NCBI GenBank assembly: GCA_023078555.1
Contig: CM041197.1
Span: forward strand, 248,001-312,000
Reading direction: 5' to 3'
Length of the DNA: 64,000 nt
Source: Ulva prolifera
Lineage: Eukaryota; Chlorophyta; Ulvophyceae; Ulvales; Ulvaceae
The position numbers and the translations under genes were made by a program. Below the pieces are notes generated by a model. That model did no database searches, was not told the DNA's origin, and worked only from the letters and a program-made list of their open reading frames with translations. Shown here piece by piece: positions 11,429 to 22,460 of this stretch. The first letter of the stretch is position 1; the number at the start of each line of letters is the position of its first letter.

Positions 11429-12198
11429 TTGACCAAGATAGAAGCCGCGAGAATGCAGCGTGACAAACGAACGGAGAGCAATGAGCGCATATACAGATTC
11501 CAAGTTACATTCAAGCGCTCGCGGGTAGGCTGCGCAGCACCTTTGGCTACAACCGGTCTGACGTTGACATGTCTGTCGACGCAGGTAGCACTGCCCACCC
11601 CCCCCCGTCCGGGCATGCCTGGCCTGCTAGACTGAGGTTGTGGTTGAAGAACACAAATTCTCATGCGAGGGCCGCACTGTCTTCTGGCATCGGACCGCAG
11701 CACATGCCAACGGGAATTCCGCGTGTGATTCGCACCGCGTCTGGCACCACGGATGGCATGTTGCCGCTTCTCCATGCACTCGATGAACCCACCTGTCATG
11801 GTGCACCACGCGCAAACAAGCTCGCAGCCGGCGCATTTTGAGCCAACCAGGTAGCACTGCAGCAGAAATACCATGTGCGCAACTATTTCATCGCAGCAAA
11901 GCGATGATGCTGCAGCAGGATGCACTGTGTGGTCTGAATGTTCCTCTACACCCTTATTGATGAAGCCTGCTTGATGATTCATTCCTTGACATGTAGTACA
12001 TATGATGCAGAACGCATGATGCCTCACATGAATGTCCAGCATAAGATTGCAACTGAACCTGAATGACTTGTAATCAGAGCATGAAGGGATTGACTGTGGG
12101 TAGCTTGCAGCTGAAGCTGAAGAGAGTTTGCCAAGCTCCTGACCTCCTGTGTGCATGCAAAGTCTGCAACCTGTGCAAGTTGCCACAGCGCTGAACAT
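11362..12198 (-). CDS. Unassigned cysteine-rich open frame upstream of ZBH3
   Basis: An ATG at 12198 opens 278 codons. The first two thirds are rich in paired cysteines (ATCTGCRLC, FCIICTTC, SKCAGCELVCAWC). The last third overlaps ZBH3 exon 1 in another frame and looks like a shadow. The spacing of the Cys pairs could bind metal, but no family is recognised and no splice structure is evident. If real, the coding part is probably confined to about 11640-12198. Confidence 0.22.
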   Translation of the reverse strand: MFSAVATCTGCRLCMHTGGQELGKLSSASAASYPQSIPSCSDYKSFRFSCNLMLDIHVRHHAFCIICTTCQGMNHQAGFINKGVEEHSDHTVHPAAASSLCCDEIVAHMVFLLQCYLVGSKCAGCELVCAWCTMTGGFIECMEKRQHAIRGARRGANHTRNSRWHVLRSDARRQCGPRMRICVLQPQPQSSRPGMPGRGGVGSATCVDRHVNVRPVVAKGAAQPTRERLNVTWNLYMRSLLSVRLSRCILAASILVNYVWKIGLRKDEPRPGFRNAAM

Positions 12199-12284
12199 TA
12201 CGTCTCGGCATCATGTCAGACCGCAGAGTGGAGTCCATCCACTCTGTAGCGGTACATGTCTTCTAAAGGTCGCCTTGAAGTATA

Positions 12285-12348
12285 CTGCTGTTGAGCAAGG
12301 CCAATGAGCCTGTGTATACACAGGCTCATTGGCCTTGCTCAACAGCAG
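12285..12348. repeat. 64-bp perfect palindrome without loop
   Basis: Thirty-two bases on each side of the 12316/12317 junction are exact reverse complements, centred on GTGTATACAC. No mismatch occurs until the bases just outside. It is the longest uninterrupted palindrome in the window and lies in the gene-poor gap between ZBH3 and ZBH4. Confidence 0.9.
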
Positions 12349-14388
12349 AACAGCTGGCAGAACAGCACAGGCATCCCAGCCTCGGTGCACATGTAAGTCT
12401 CGTGAGAACTTGGCTATGCCACCGCATCATCACACGTCCTGAAAGGGCATTACGGACCGTTGAAAGCCTCAATCACTGTGAGGAACCTGCATCGACCCCA
12501 GCACTCACAGCACCGGTACCCACCACTCCGGCTCCGGGATATCCCCCCCCACCTCTGAGACATGTACACCGGGGGATGTGCATCTCTGTGCAAGGCGCCT
12601 CGCAGCAGCCCGGATCCGCCAGTACCCCCGCTTACCCGGGGCTGGTGTCAGCACTCACATGCCTGCGCACATCACAGACCCCACCGCAGCCAGCAATCCG
12701 CAGGTGATCCACGCGCCGATAGATGTCGCCCGATGCGCCCGGCACGGTACCCCGTGCGACCACGCGCCTCGCCGCAGTTGGCAAGCCCACAGCCATGCAG
12801 CCCCCCGCCAGCGCGTGAAGGCATGCCTGCACCTGGTCGTGGGGATGTGCGCGCTCTGGTTCTGCTACATCTGCTGGCTGTGGCTTAAGTGTGATGTGCT
12901 GGGGCGATGGTCCCGTGGCTGAGCTGCTTCTGCATGCGGTGCCAGCACTGTCTGCCTCTGCGCCTGTGTCCGTGTGGCACCCTCGCATACACACCCCTCC
13001 ACACGGTGCAACGCGCCTTGCAGGCACTTCATGATCACACCGCTGCCCGCCCGGCTGCCATGCATACAGCACTGCGGCCTGCCCAGCCGCATCCCGCCAT
13101 CCCCGCCCTGTAGTATACAGAAGGAGCCGGTGCCCGCGCCGCCTCGGCCGGAGGGGGCGCCACCTCGTCGAGGCGAGCTCCCCGGGTGCCCACTGATCGA
13201 GGTCACTGGTAGCCACTCCGAGTGAGTCAGTCCATATGCTCAAAGTCTTCACATGCATGCCGCTGCGGCCGTGACGGCACCAGTGGTGACACACCACCGG
13301 GTGTGAGGCATCTCCGTCCATGTTGCCCCCAGGCCGCCCGCCCAACATGCATGCCTCACTACTTTGCCGATCACTCGACAAATTCACCCAGCATTCGAGC
13401 GACACTGCACGCCGGCGGCGGGGTGCAATGAGTCAACCGCCCAGCATGCACCATAACCAGACAGGGCTGGGTGGGACTCGCATATGCATGTCTGTGTCTG
13501 CGGTGTCACCCGCCCCCTGCTCGCCCTTGTCCTGGCGCCACTCGCACCCACGTGGTGCACCGCTCTGGCAGAGCAGACAGCCTCCCTGGATATGACTTCA
13601 AAGTAAACAATTGTGGCACACACATCTGACAGACGAGTCACCAAACGCACTGACAGTTGCGCAACCCTCACGCATGCAACGTATGCATCAGCAAAACACC
13701 AGGGACAGAACAGTGTGCTGACTTGTCCGCGGTTGTCTGCACTGCTGAGTCAGCATCCTGGTCCCTGCCTCTCACAGTCACACGGGCTTGTCATGCCACT
13801 TTACACCACGATGACCTGTGGTGATGGCGTGTTCAGTATACTGCCTACTGCAGCATGAGGCTAGTTTATGTAAGGAACGTGTCTGCCATTAGCCATGTCA
13901 TGAGCCATGAATGCGTGCTGTCTCCTTTTGACTCATGCGGCTGGGCACACTGGGCATGCCTGCCTGCTGGTGTGCCGTCTGTAGCTGCCACATACCAACC
14001 GCAAAGTGGCCTGTCCTTGCGGGCAACTGCAAATGACAGACAGGGGAACCCAGAAAACTTGGCTGCTGACAAATCAAGTTCTTGAGTGCATGTGCGTACG
14101 ATTTGCAGTTGACCAAAGTTTGCGGTGTTCTGTGCCTGCACGGATATTTCTGTCACTGCCCGGGCCTCAAGTCAAAGCTGCAGTGCCTAGTTAGCAGCAT
14201 GCTGGTCTGCCACATGCCACGTCACCAAGCACCAGGAAGCTGAAGAGTGCATGGGAAGCAACCAGCACTAGCAGGCAGCCCTGGCAGGTACAGCTGCAGC
14301 TTGCATGCTGCCCAGCCGATGGCGTCATCACTCAGGTGATGAATGTTCATTTTTTTTCAATTAATTCACATGACCTCTGTAAGCAATG
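12349..14388. other. Gene-poor, GC-rich spacer
   Basis: Between about 12480 and 13400 the DNA is as GC-rich as the exons, and overlapping frames are open on both strands. None shows a recognisable domain or a beta-helix pattern. One plus-strand frame ends in a hydrophobic run (ALWFCYICWLWL near 12855) that could be a membrane helix, but it has no convincing start. From 13400 to 14388 nothing coding was seen. Confidence 0.4.
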
Positions 14389-14457
14389 ACTGGAGATGTG
14401 GCTAGCCACATCTCCAGTTCGGAGCGCTCCAAACGCGTTCGGAGCGCTCCGAACTGG
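14389..14457. repeat. Two overlapping palindromes back to back
   Basis: 14389-14418 is a 30-bp perfect palindrome (ACTGGAGATGTGGCT and its complement). The 17-bp arm 14414-14430 is exactly complementary to 14441-14457, with a 10-nt loop, and each arm contains the self-complementary GGAGCGCTCC. The two structures share 14414-14418, so they could form alternative cruciforms. Confidence 0.85.
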
Positions 14458-15292
14458 GTGCCGCAAAAACATAGCAGTTGCCGCGATCGACATTCTGCAA
14501 TGATCACCCGGACGTTCCGCATCCAGACCTGGGCAAGATATCGGCAAGGCCTATCCCGAAATATTTGTGCTCCCGCTTGAACAATGCTCGAGTGTACTGC
14601 TTGATTTTGCTCAGCTGCGGTAACGCATTCCGTGGCGTGCGGGGAAACTCACGGTTTGAACGTGACGCCTGAAAAGCTACTTTATGCAGTAAGATCCACC
14701 TGCAGCCGCAAGGCAGCCTTGACTGCGGCATCACAACCGATGAATTTCGACAACGTGATCGTGTCAGCCGCACTTGAGCTGATGTCGTGACAACGTGTTG
14801 CTCAATACATGTGGCATGCATGGGCCACCTGCCATATGCTCAGGGAAATCAGTATGGTCACCATTACAGTGTGGCAGTCAACATTCCACTTCCCGAGGCA
14901 CCAGGAATATGTGTTGGCACTTGGCTGACAGAGTTGGAGGCAGCGCAGGGCTGGCATGCCTCACCCATGGCCTTGAACAAGGGCTACCTTTGAGTGGCTG
15001 TATCTCTCTGCTGGAGCCTGCAGTGACGAACGATGGCACTACGTGCCTAGCCCACCGGGCGGGGTGCGCACTGGGTTTCGCGATTCCGATATATGTGATG
15101 TGGTTGCTGTAGCCTCAACAGGCCCGTCCATGGGGGCGGGGGGCTGCGGAGGTGGCATGTGGGGCCTAGGTGCTGAGGTGGCGGGAGCAGGGCACTGAGG
15201 TAGCAGCAACAGCTGTTCTGTACGTTTTCGGTAGTTGCCCATGTGTGTATGCTCCGAAGAGGGTAGATGGCTGCAGGTGTTGTGGTGGGTGT

Positions 15293-15314
15293 GGGGGGGG
15301 GGGGGGGGGGGGGG
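15293..15314. repeat. Run of 22 G
   Basis: An uninterrupted G run within a G/T-rich stretch (about 15120-15320). It could fold as a G-quadruplex. No gene is adjacent. Its exact length is likely to be unstable or misread. Confidence 0.85.
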
Positions 15315-16829
15315 TCCTGCTCCGGGTTCAAAAGTGTAAGCTTCATTTGCAGCAACTTGTGCTGTGTTTCTCTATGTTGTGGTGGCCATGGAGTTGCTAG
15401 CAAGGGACAGAGGGTGTGGGCCAGAGTGTGCAAGCTTCTGTTGCGATCACTTGTGTTCTCCTGCGCTCAGATGACATGTGTCCATGTGCAGAGAATGTAG
15501 GCCTGAATGTGCATGCCTCAAGCACCGCAGTGCTGCTGCTGGTGTGACAATGTGTCTGGAATCAATGTGTTGCTTGTAGCTATTCCATCGTTCCCTGCTT
15601 TGATCGGTCTGCTTGTTTTGCCATCAGTGCCAATTGTGCTACCGAGGCGACTGGCCAGATCTCTGCTGTGAGGGGCTGCAGCAAAACGTGGTGGTAAACA
15701 GACTGTATCTCTGAGATATGTTCTGTCACGGAGCGGCTCAGTGAAATAGCGAATTGTGGCCGTCGGCAGACCGCCCATGCTTGTGAGATGCAGCAACAAT
15801 TTGCAGTCGAGAGTTCACATGTCATTTGTCGACAGCTTGTACAGCTGTGTGCGCAGCGGTGGTGCATCGTCGCAACAGCGACGGTACATGCCCCTGGAAT
15901 AGCAACGCAGCGTATCGCTTCTCCAGCTACATGTCTGCAGCAGAAAGGTACCTGTCCTGAGCAAACGATCGATGATAAGTTGCATCTGGCGTTCTTTGTA
16001 GCTGGTACGCTGGGACAGCGACGTCATGCTGCTGTGCTAGCAGCCGAGCAGAGGAAACGGCACATTCCAATGCGGTGAGATGCATATGAGCCTCGTTTTC
16101 CTTGCTCCAGAGATCTCTGCGAGTGTATATCTCGGCCAGGCGGTGCACAGCAGAGGAGAGCTGCCAGGCGTCGCGGGCGATACAGAGCGGTTGCATTATC
16201 GACAGTTCTGGGCGGAGCATACAGTTGTGACAATAGGACGTAAAAAATACTCGATGCAGCATGGCCATACGATCGACAGGGCTGCACACAGCAAGAGTGT
16301 GATTTGTGACAGCATACCCGGACCATCAGTCTGAAGATGGCTGCCAATCGAACTTCATCGGAGCCAGACCAGGGCAGGCATCCGCAGCATTTACAGCTGC
16401 TTGAGATCTAGAAGATATCCTCCGCAAGCTGTGCGCGGTTGGATTCGCACACAGCAGGCATTCAGCACGGCTCATAGCGCGCACAGAGCATCGTCGACTA
16501 CAGAAACAGAGGAAGCAGCCAGCGAAATGACCAACGCATGCAGCGGGAGCGCCGTTTGTGAACTATAGAGTCTCCGCAGCTGCATGTGCAGCTACAAAGT
16601 TTGTCTGATCGGTGAAAGCAACCGTCCGTGCCAAGTCTGCTCGGCAGCCGGTGCGCCGGGACATGAACGGGCTGCAGCGCTGGCCTGCTGGGACGGCATG
16701 TTTGAAGCATGCAGAAAAATTAATTGTGTCCCTGGTTCCGGCTGTGTCGCTGCACGCCCGCACGCTACAGGTGTCGGGCGGATCGGTGCCGGGACCATGC
16801 CGGAAAGACTCCGGAACAGTGGACCATGT

Positions 16830-16870
16830 ACGCGGTCGACGCGGCGTTAAGCGACGCGGTCGACGCGGCG
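16830..16870. repeat. 17-bp direct repeat, 24-bp period
   Basis: ACGCGGTCGACGCGGCG occurs at 16830-16846 and again at 16854-16870. It is strongly CpG-rich. In one plus-strand frame it translates as a repeated AVDAA motif, but no surrounding gene was identified. Confidence 0.8.
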
Positions 16871-19800
16871 CCAGGGCGCGATCGCTACACTAAAAACGCG
16901 TGGAATCGGTGGCGAGGGGTGCGATCCGACACGTGGGGAGGGCCGCGAGCCTCTAAGGCCCGGTGGGCAAAAAGCAGTTTTTTGGGCCTAGACAACGCCT
17001 AGTACCTTTTCCTTAGCGCCAACTACCTGGGAGGACTGTTGCGGATCCAGGGAACCAAAAATTACCGCAATCCGAGAAGTATGCACTGAGATATGGATTG
17101 TTGAGTGCACTTGGTCTCAGACACAAGGCTTGGGCCCCACTTGGAGCTACACCGAGAGCCCGACTACACGAGCACGCAGATCTGCGGCTGCGTCGCGACG
17201 AGGCGCGCTACTGCGCAGATGATTAGACCTTTATCTATAGATGCTCTGCGATCAGTTTTGTCTCCTGAATTCTTGGATGTGTTACGTGCTGCATGTCCTT
17301 CCGTGACCCATGCATGCGGGGACCTTCAGTCCGGTTGAGATGCACCACGTCAGCTCGACACTGAGACTCGGACGTCCACCGCTACGCCGACAAATGTCCC
17401 AGCATGGATTCCTGGCACGGCTGTCGGTATCCTCGGGGCGCTGGTAGTATAGTCTACGCCGCCGCCGGCTGTAAGGGCGTATCTCTGACGAGGCCGCTGA
17501 TTCACGTGCTATGTTTTTGCGGGAGCCTGAACGCATGTTTAAACATGCGCAAGTGTGTAACATGGACCATGCTGGCCTAGGTTCCGAGGTCAGGTGTGTC
17601 AGGTGACGAGGTTCCGAGGTGTGTAGGGAGGTGCCTGGCACATTCTCTTCAGGGTGCGGCATGCATATTCTTTTTTTTTTCGCAGGAAGAGCTTGCACAG
17701 CAGCTGGAGCCACAGGCACATTCACAGCTCCACACGTGTGATGACAAAACAAAGTCACGGCAGCCTTCTGCTGGAGTTGTGGCTGCCTCACAGACGCGAG
17801 CGCCGCGACGAGGGGCGAGAGGCCTGCTTTTGTTCTTACAGGCGGTCGAGCACGCATGAGTCGTGATTCTGTCATGTTGATCAAATCACTCGACTGCCCC
17901 CTCCCCCCACACGATCCGCGATACCGCAGCTGGCGCACATGAATTCGACCATCAAAGGGGACGGCCGGCATAGCTTGCCGAGGAAGAGTATGGTCGAGGG
18001 AAACTTTTCGGTATGCTTCCAGCATCGTGTCAGATCGCATGATCAAGTCAACACGAGCGGCAAACAGCCATGCATATGCGCAGCAGGCCTCACGACCATG
18101 ACTCATGATCTTTCTCGGCCCGCCACGGCGAGGCGTGAACTCCGGGATTCTTACTGATTTGTCGTGACGAGGCAGCAAAGCGCGGAATGTCTGCACCGCA
18201 GCTTAAGCTTGACCGTGTCGACGCACGCTCGATCTTCCACGGCTAAACGTTACTCAAGAATGAACGGATTTAACCAAAAGCATCGCGATGCTTTCTCTCG
18301 AAAGATCTATTGCATAGCAGTGAACCGATGTAAACGGAACCAGGTGCAGCACGTGCACAATCATCTGTTTCGAGACAGATCCCACACAACCACGCGTCAG
18401 CGCTGGTGCGCACTGCCGGCAGCGCCAAGCACCCTGTTGAGCGCAGACGCCCCATGGCCGTACGGCGGGCGCATCTATCGTCAAGATTCTTTGTTTGGCT
18501 CCTCACTGGGGGGCGTGCATAGGCACGGGCAGACAGCAACAGGCACGCGGCGGGCGGGGTGGGAATTGTCTCACATGCCCTGCGCCAATTCCCAAGCAAT
18601 GCTAATGTACGGGGTGCATTGGGGATGCATATGGCAGGAATCTGTCATAAGAGATGCAGTCGGCCAAGCTTGTGGAGTGCATGCGGCCGACTTAGAGGCG
18701 CAGCTGGAGACAGGAACCCCTCCAAATTGCAGTTACTGCCAGGTATGCGTGACTACCCTACGTCTCAGCAGTTTGGCGCCATGGCGCCGTCGCGAGGCCT
18801 CGCCCGCGCCGTCCAGACTGCAAGCTTGCGCAGACCTGTGTGGTACACCGTGGCCACGCATGGTGCGTCTGCCTCTCCTTTCCCGACACGCCTGCGCGAC
18901 ACTGCCATGCATGACAAAACGCGTGCATGTGGACGCGATTCCGGCACCGTGGCTACACCGCAGCGCTGCTGAGCATGCCCACTGTCAGACTCGCACCAGG
19001 CTGGACTGTTTGTTATAAATACCCCCGTTGAGATGTACAGAGATCACCGTGTTTTCAGCATTCCAAGCCATACCTGCCCCTGCCATCTACAGTTTGAAGC
19101 TTCACAACCTCCACACCCCCCAGGTGCTCCCCAACTGCGTTGATTGCTCCTGCAGAGTCTTGACATGTTCAGTCAAATACGTTGGGTCTCGCTGACTCCA
19201 ACAATATTATCCCAATAGCCATAACTCCATTTCCTGCGAACTTCTCCGGAGCTCGAGCTGTGTCCAAAAGTTCCTCTGGAGCGCTCCTCTGGGGCTAGCC
19301 CCACACGCCCCCAAGGCCCCTTCTAAGTTGTGTGATGTGCCGGCAGACGCATAGGGCTGTGATGTGTGTCATTTCGTGGCTTCACTCACGAATCTGGCCT
19401 GTGGCCTGTGCTGTCACAACATTGCCTAGCACTAGCTGATTTTAGAGCTTGGCCCAGCTAGCATGTATGCCTGTGACTGCCGCCAGGGCACAAGTTGCCA
19501 CACTGCAAGGGAGAACTGCACTGGCTTTGCCCCCTCTGCCAGATCTAGCTGAATGGTGCCTGGCACTGCTGATCTAGAGTGCCCGGCTGTTTTGCGCGAT
19601 GCTACCGTTCGCCTTGCAACTGTACATAGCACATCATGATGGACGGCAGGCGGTACCGGTAGGACGTGTCGCGATGCTGGTAACATGCTTGAGCTTCAGA
19701 TCAGGAGGCGCGCATTTGCGAGGCCAGATCTCCCACTGGCATGGTCCACGGGAACTGCAGTGATCGCCGTGGCGGTGCGGCATGCTTTTGAAACGCTTGC

Positions 19801-20296
19801 GTAATAGAGCTCCCTAGGTGCTGCCATCGTGCAGCACGCGTGTCGGGTTCGTGCTGTCCAATATGGGCGCAGACAGAGTGTAGCACAGAGACAAAGCCGC
19901 AGAGGCACGTAGCACCGCAGACACAGCGCATGGTGAGCGGCAGCGCAGGCATGCCGCGCAGACGACATGAGTCATGTTTCTTTCCTAATGCCGCGCTCGC
20001 GTCTGCGCGTCATGCACATGACTCGAGACATAGCTGACCGCTTTCGCGTGTTCATAGCACCCCTGCATCTCGACCGCAGTGCCTACCTGCCACCGCGATA
20101 ATCACGGGAAGAGTTCGTCACGAGAGCTGAAGCTTGGGGGTGAACTGGCATTAGGAAAGAAACACAGGAATTTGAGCTCGACAGGAAGCATCCCGCAGCT
20201 GGCATGGCGGCGTTGCTCTTCATCACAGTGCATGTCCGGCCAACGCATGCCGTTTACGAAACGCGGCCTGCTTACGTACTGGATGACCACTGGTGT

Positions 20297-20396
20297 TGTG
20301 GCAATCCAGTGATATGGCCGCTATACCACTGGATCCTTGCACGTCGCGGCGTGCAAGGATCCAGTGGTATAGCGGCCATATCACTGGATTGCCACA
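20297..20396. repeat. 100-bp near-perfect palindromic element
   Basis: Fifty-base arms are complementary except for one pair near the centre (20344/20349). Each arm contains a smaller imperfect palindrome, AGTGRTATGGCSGCCATATCACT-like, so the structure is nested. A diverged half copy lies at 41871-41902 inside ZBH7 intron 1, which shows that it is a dispersed repeat. It could be a foldback mini-element; no target duplication or coding part is visible. Confidence 0.85.
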
Positions 20397-20837
20397 GGTG
20401 TTGAGGCCTCATGAGGGTGAGTGTGAAGCGGCGCCGTTAAATTTCTGGTGCTGTGTTCGTACGAGACCGCGGTTGCGCGGCCTCGACTGTTAACGTCACT
20501 GACGGGCGGTTCTGTATGATGCGTGCATGTGTGCTGGCTCACAAGCTGTGGCGTATGCACATCTGGAGTCCTGGATCCTCGGCACCCGTGTGCACTGTAT
20601 ACGTTTACACATACGTGTCATCTGCAGCGCTTTGGGATCAAGCGCCATGAAATCCGTCGCACCGTGATGACCTCTCGGCACCATGCATGGCCGGCATATA
20701 CGGCCACGGTGCCGGATATACGGCCATGCATATCGCGCATGCATATGCTTTTTTTTTTGTGAGCACGTGTCCTAACAGCACTCTTGCCTGGCCGTACCTG
20801 ATGTACTCCACATGGTGTGCAGAACAACTCTCTCAAG

Positions 20838-21337
20838 ATGTGGTCCGTCATTGTTACCCTCGCTATGCTGCTCGCTGCGGCCATGCCCGCCGAGGCAGCG
20901 CGCGACGTCGCGGCGGTGCAGTCCGCCCAGTTCACCACCATGGAGGTTACACACACTCGCCACCTCGCTGGTGCGCCCCCTTCCACCACACCCCGCTGGC
21001 TGTGACAGCTCCACGCATGGGCCATATGTACATGTTTTGCCACAGCGTGGCAGGCACCGGCATGTGTCTGCTAGTGGAACCTGAGTGGCAATGCATCCAA
21101 GATACACATCAGGTGTGAGTTTAGATGCATGTATATGTGCTTCATACCTGATGTCAATCCCATCTCCAAAACTGCCACTGTCCAGAGGCAGGTATTGCAT
21201 CACCGCAGCAGCCACACACATGATGCTATGACTGTAATACACCGTATGCTAGCCAGGATGCAAAAGTACATGTGAACTAAAATTGCTGCATGTGTGCAGG
21301 TTACGGAGACGACGAGGAGCCAGGATATGGCCGTTAA
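20838..21337 (+). CDS. Small secreted peptide precursor, two exons
   Basis: Exon 1 (20838-20970) starts MWSVIVTLAMLLAAAMPAEA, a textbook signal peptide with likely cleavage after Ala20 (AEA-A). It continues as ARDVAAVQSAQFTTMEVTHT and ends ...RHLA plus one base at a GTGCGC donor, the same donor sequence used by the ZBH genes. The acceptor GTGTGCAG at 21292-21299 restores phase 1. Exon 2 (21300-21337) then adds GYGDDEEPGYGR and a TAA. The whole precursor is 56 residues and the mature part about 36, with no cysteine, a basic middle and an acidic tail with two GYG motifs. It is on the opposite strand to the ZBH array. No family is recognised; a secreted signal, wall or antimicrobial peptide is possible. 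Exon 2 is short, so other 3' exons cannot be excluded. Confidence 0.5.
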
Positions 21338-22460
21338 GCAGTTGTGGGCATGTGGGCAGTTGTGGCTGGCCTTGTGGCTGTGTCCAGCAGTGCGTATGAT
21401 TGCCAGCAGTATGATTGCCAGCAGCCGGCTCTGGGCCAAGCTCTGAGCGCAGCTCTGTGCATACGCAGTGAAGGTGCCTGTGGGACACCCAGCTCACCAG
21501 ATGCCATTGTGCCCAGCCTGCTTTCACAGTAGAAATAGTAATTTTTGTCTTCTTAGGTGCTGTAGATTTTTTGGGTGGCAGTAGATATAGGAAGTTTCAC
21601 TGCTATCGGGGTATGCCAGGTTGAGGTGGGCATACGAGCGCTGTAAATACCGGGTTACATGTTATGTTGACACTGTCTTTCACCATGCCACCACATCACG
21701 CTGCTGATCGGCAGCACTAGCTATGCGGCCGCTGCACTGTGTGGACCTGGAGCTGCTTTGACCAATACCGCACTTGCAGCTCCCCAGCTGACGCCATTGA
21801 AGCATGTACAGCTGTTGCGTCCGCAGTGAAAAAGCTGTGTGAACCAGTCCTCGGATCTGGCTGATGGTACACATACCACATAAACACCATCACACGTATC
21901 ACATGTGTGGCATAAATTTTACAAGCTGCATTTGTGTCACGAGTCAGTGCATTCTGTCAGTCACGGTCGGCATGTCTACAGAAATTCATTTTGATGCAAC
22001 AAATCCGTTCCACTCCCCACATCAAATGCCTCAGCAGTGGTTGAAAGTTTGCATCAGATGGATCTTCACTCAATACACAGTCACTTTCTTCCATAAGTGA
22101 CCAAACGCCCTGACCAACACGGGTTGCTGATGACTACTAGTCAATGCAACTATACAGACTGAATACAGTTGTAAACAGACACGCACATGAAAGGTGTAAT
22201 GCACATTGACGTAGCCTCAGTAGGTGCATTCACATACAGCTGCATCTTGCCAAAGAAAACTACACTCACCAATCTTCCAAGCAATTCTCCCTGCCACACA
22301 TCTCTCAGCCCTGACCAACTGCCTGCAGGCAGCACCAAGAATATAACGGACACACGGCACGGAAGCACACCAGCCAATCACGCACACGCACACCCATCAC
22401 ACCACCACATGCATGCACGCCATGCACACACGCCAGCATCACACGCCTACGCCATTACTC
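21338..22460. other. Spacer before ZBH4 3' end
   Basis: No coding region could be supported. A 15-bp direct repeat (GTATGATTGCCAGCA, twice in a row near 21397-21426) and CA- and TGCATGCA-rich DNA at 22380-22440 are the only structures seen. The latter lies just past the ZBH4 stop codon. Confidence 0.4.

Larger units (their letters stand above)
14458..20296. other. Long gene-poor stretch with unassigned short frames
   Basis: No gene could be supported. A 304-codon minus-strand frame at 17282-18196 is arginine-rich, crosses a T-run that reads as lysines, and has no domain. A better-looking internal piece (about 18000-18110) ends at a GTGCGC donor-like site. Between 16700 and 17300 several frames look partly protein-like (for example near 17090-17220 on the plus strand) but are broken by stops. 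A TATAAATA at 19013-19020 is followed within 100 bp only by a 36-codon frame. This region may hold decayed single-copy DNA or an old unclassified insertion. Confidence 0.35.

Noticed and set aside
12632-13405. Minus-strand 257-codon frame in GC-rich DNA
   Set aside because: Several frames on both strands are open here. None shows beta-helix coils, Cys/His clusters or another recognisable pattern.
15120-15314. CRISPR-like or satellite array in the G/T-rich stretch
   Set aside because: There is no regular repeat-spacer pattern, only low-complexity DNA and a G run.
17282-18196. 304-codon open frame on the minus strand
   Set aside because: Arginine-rich, crosses a T-run read as lysines, and shows no domain. 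It is open mainly because of base composition. A short internal part might be an exon but cannot be supported.
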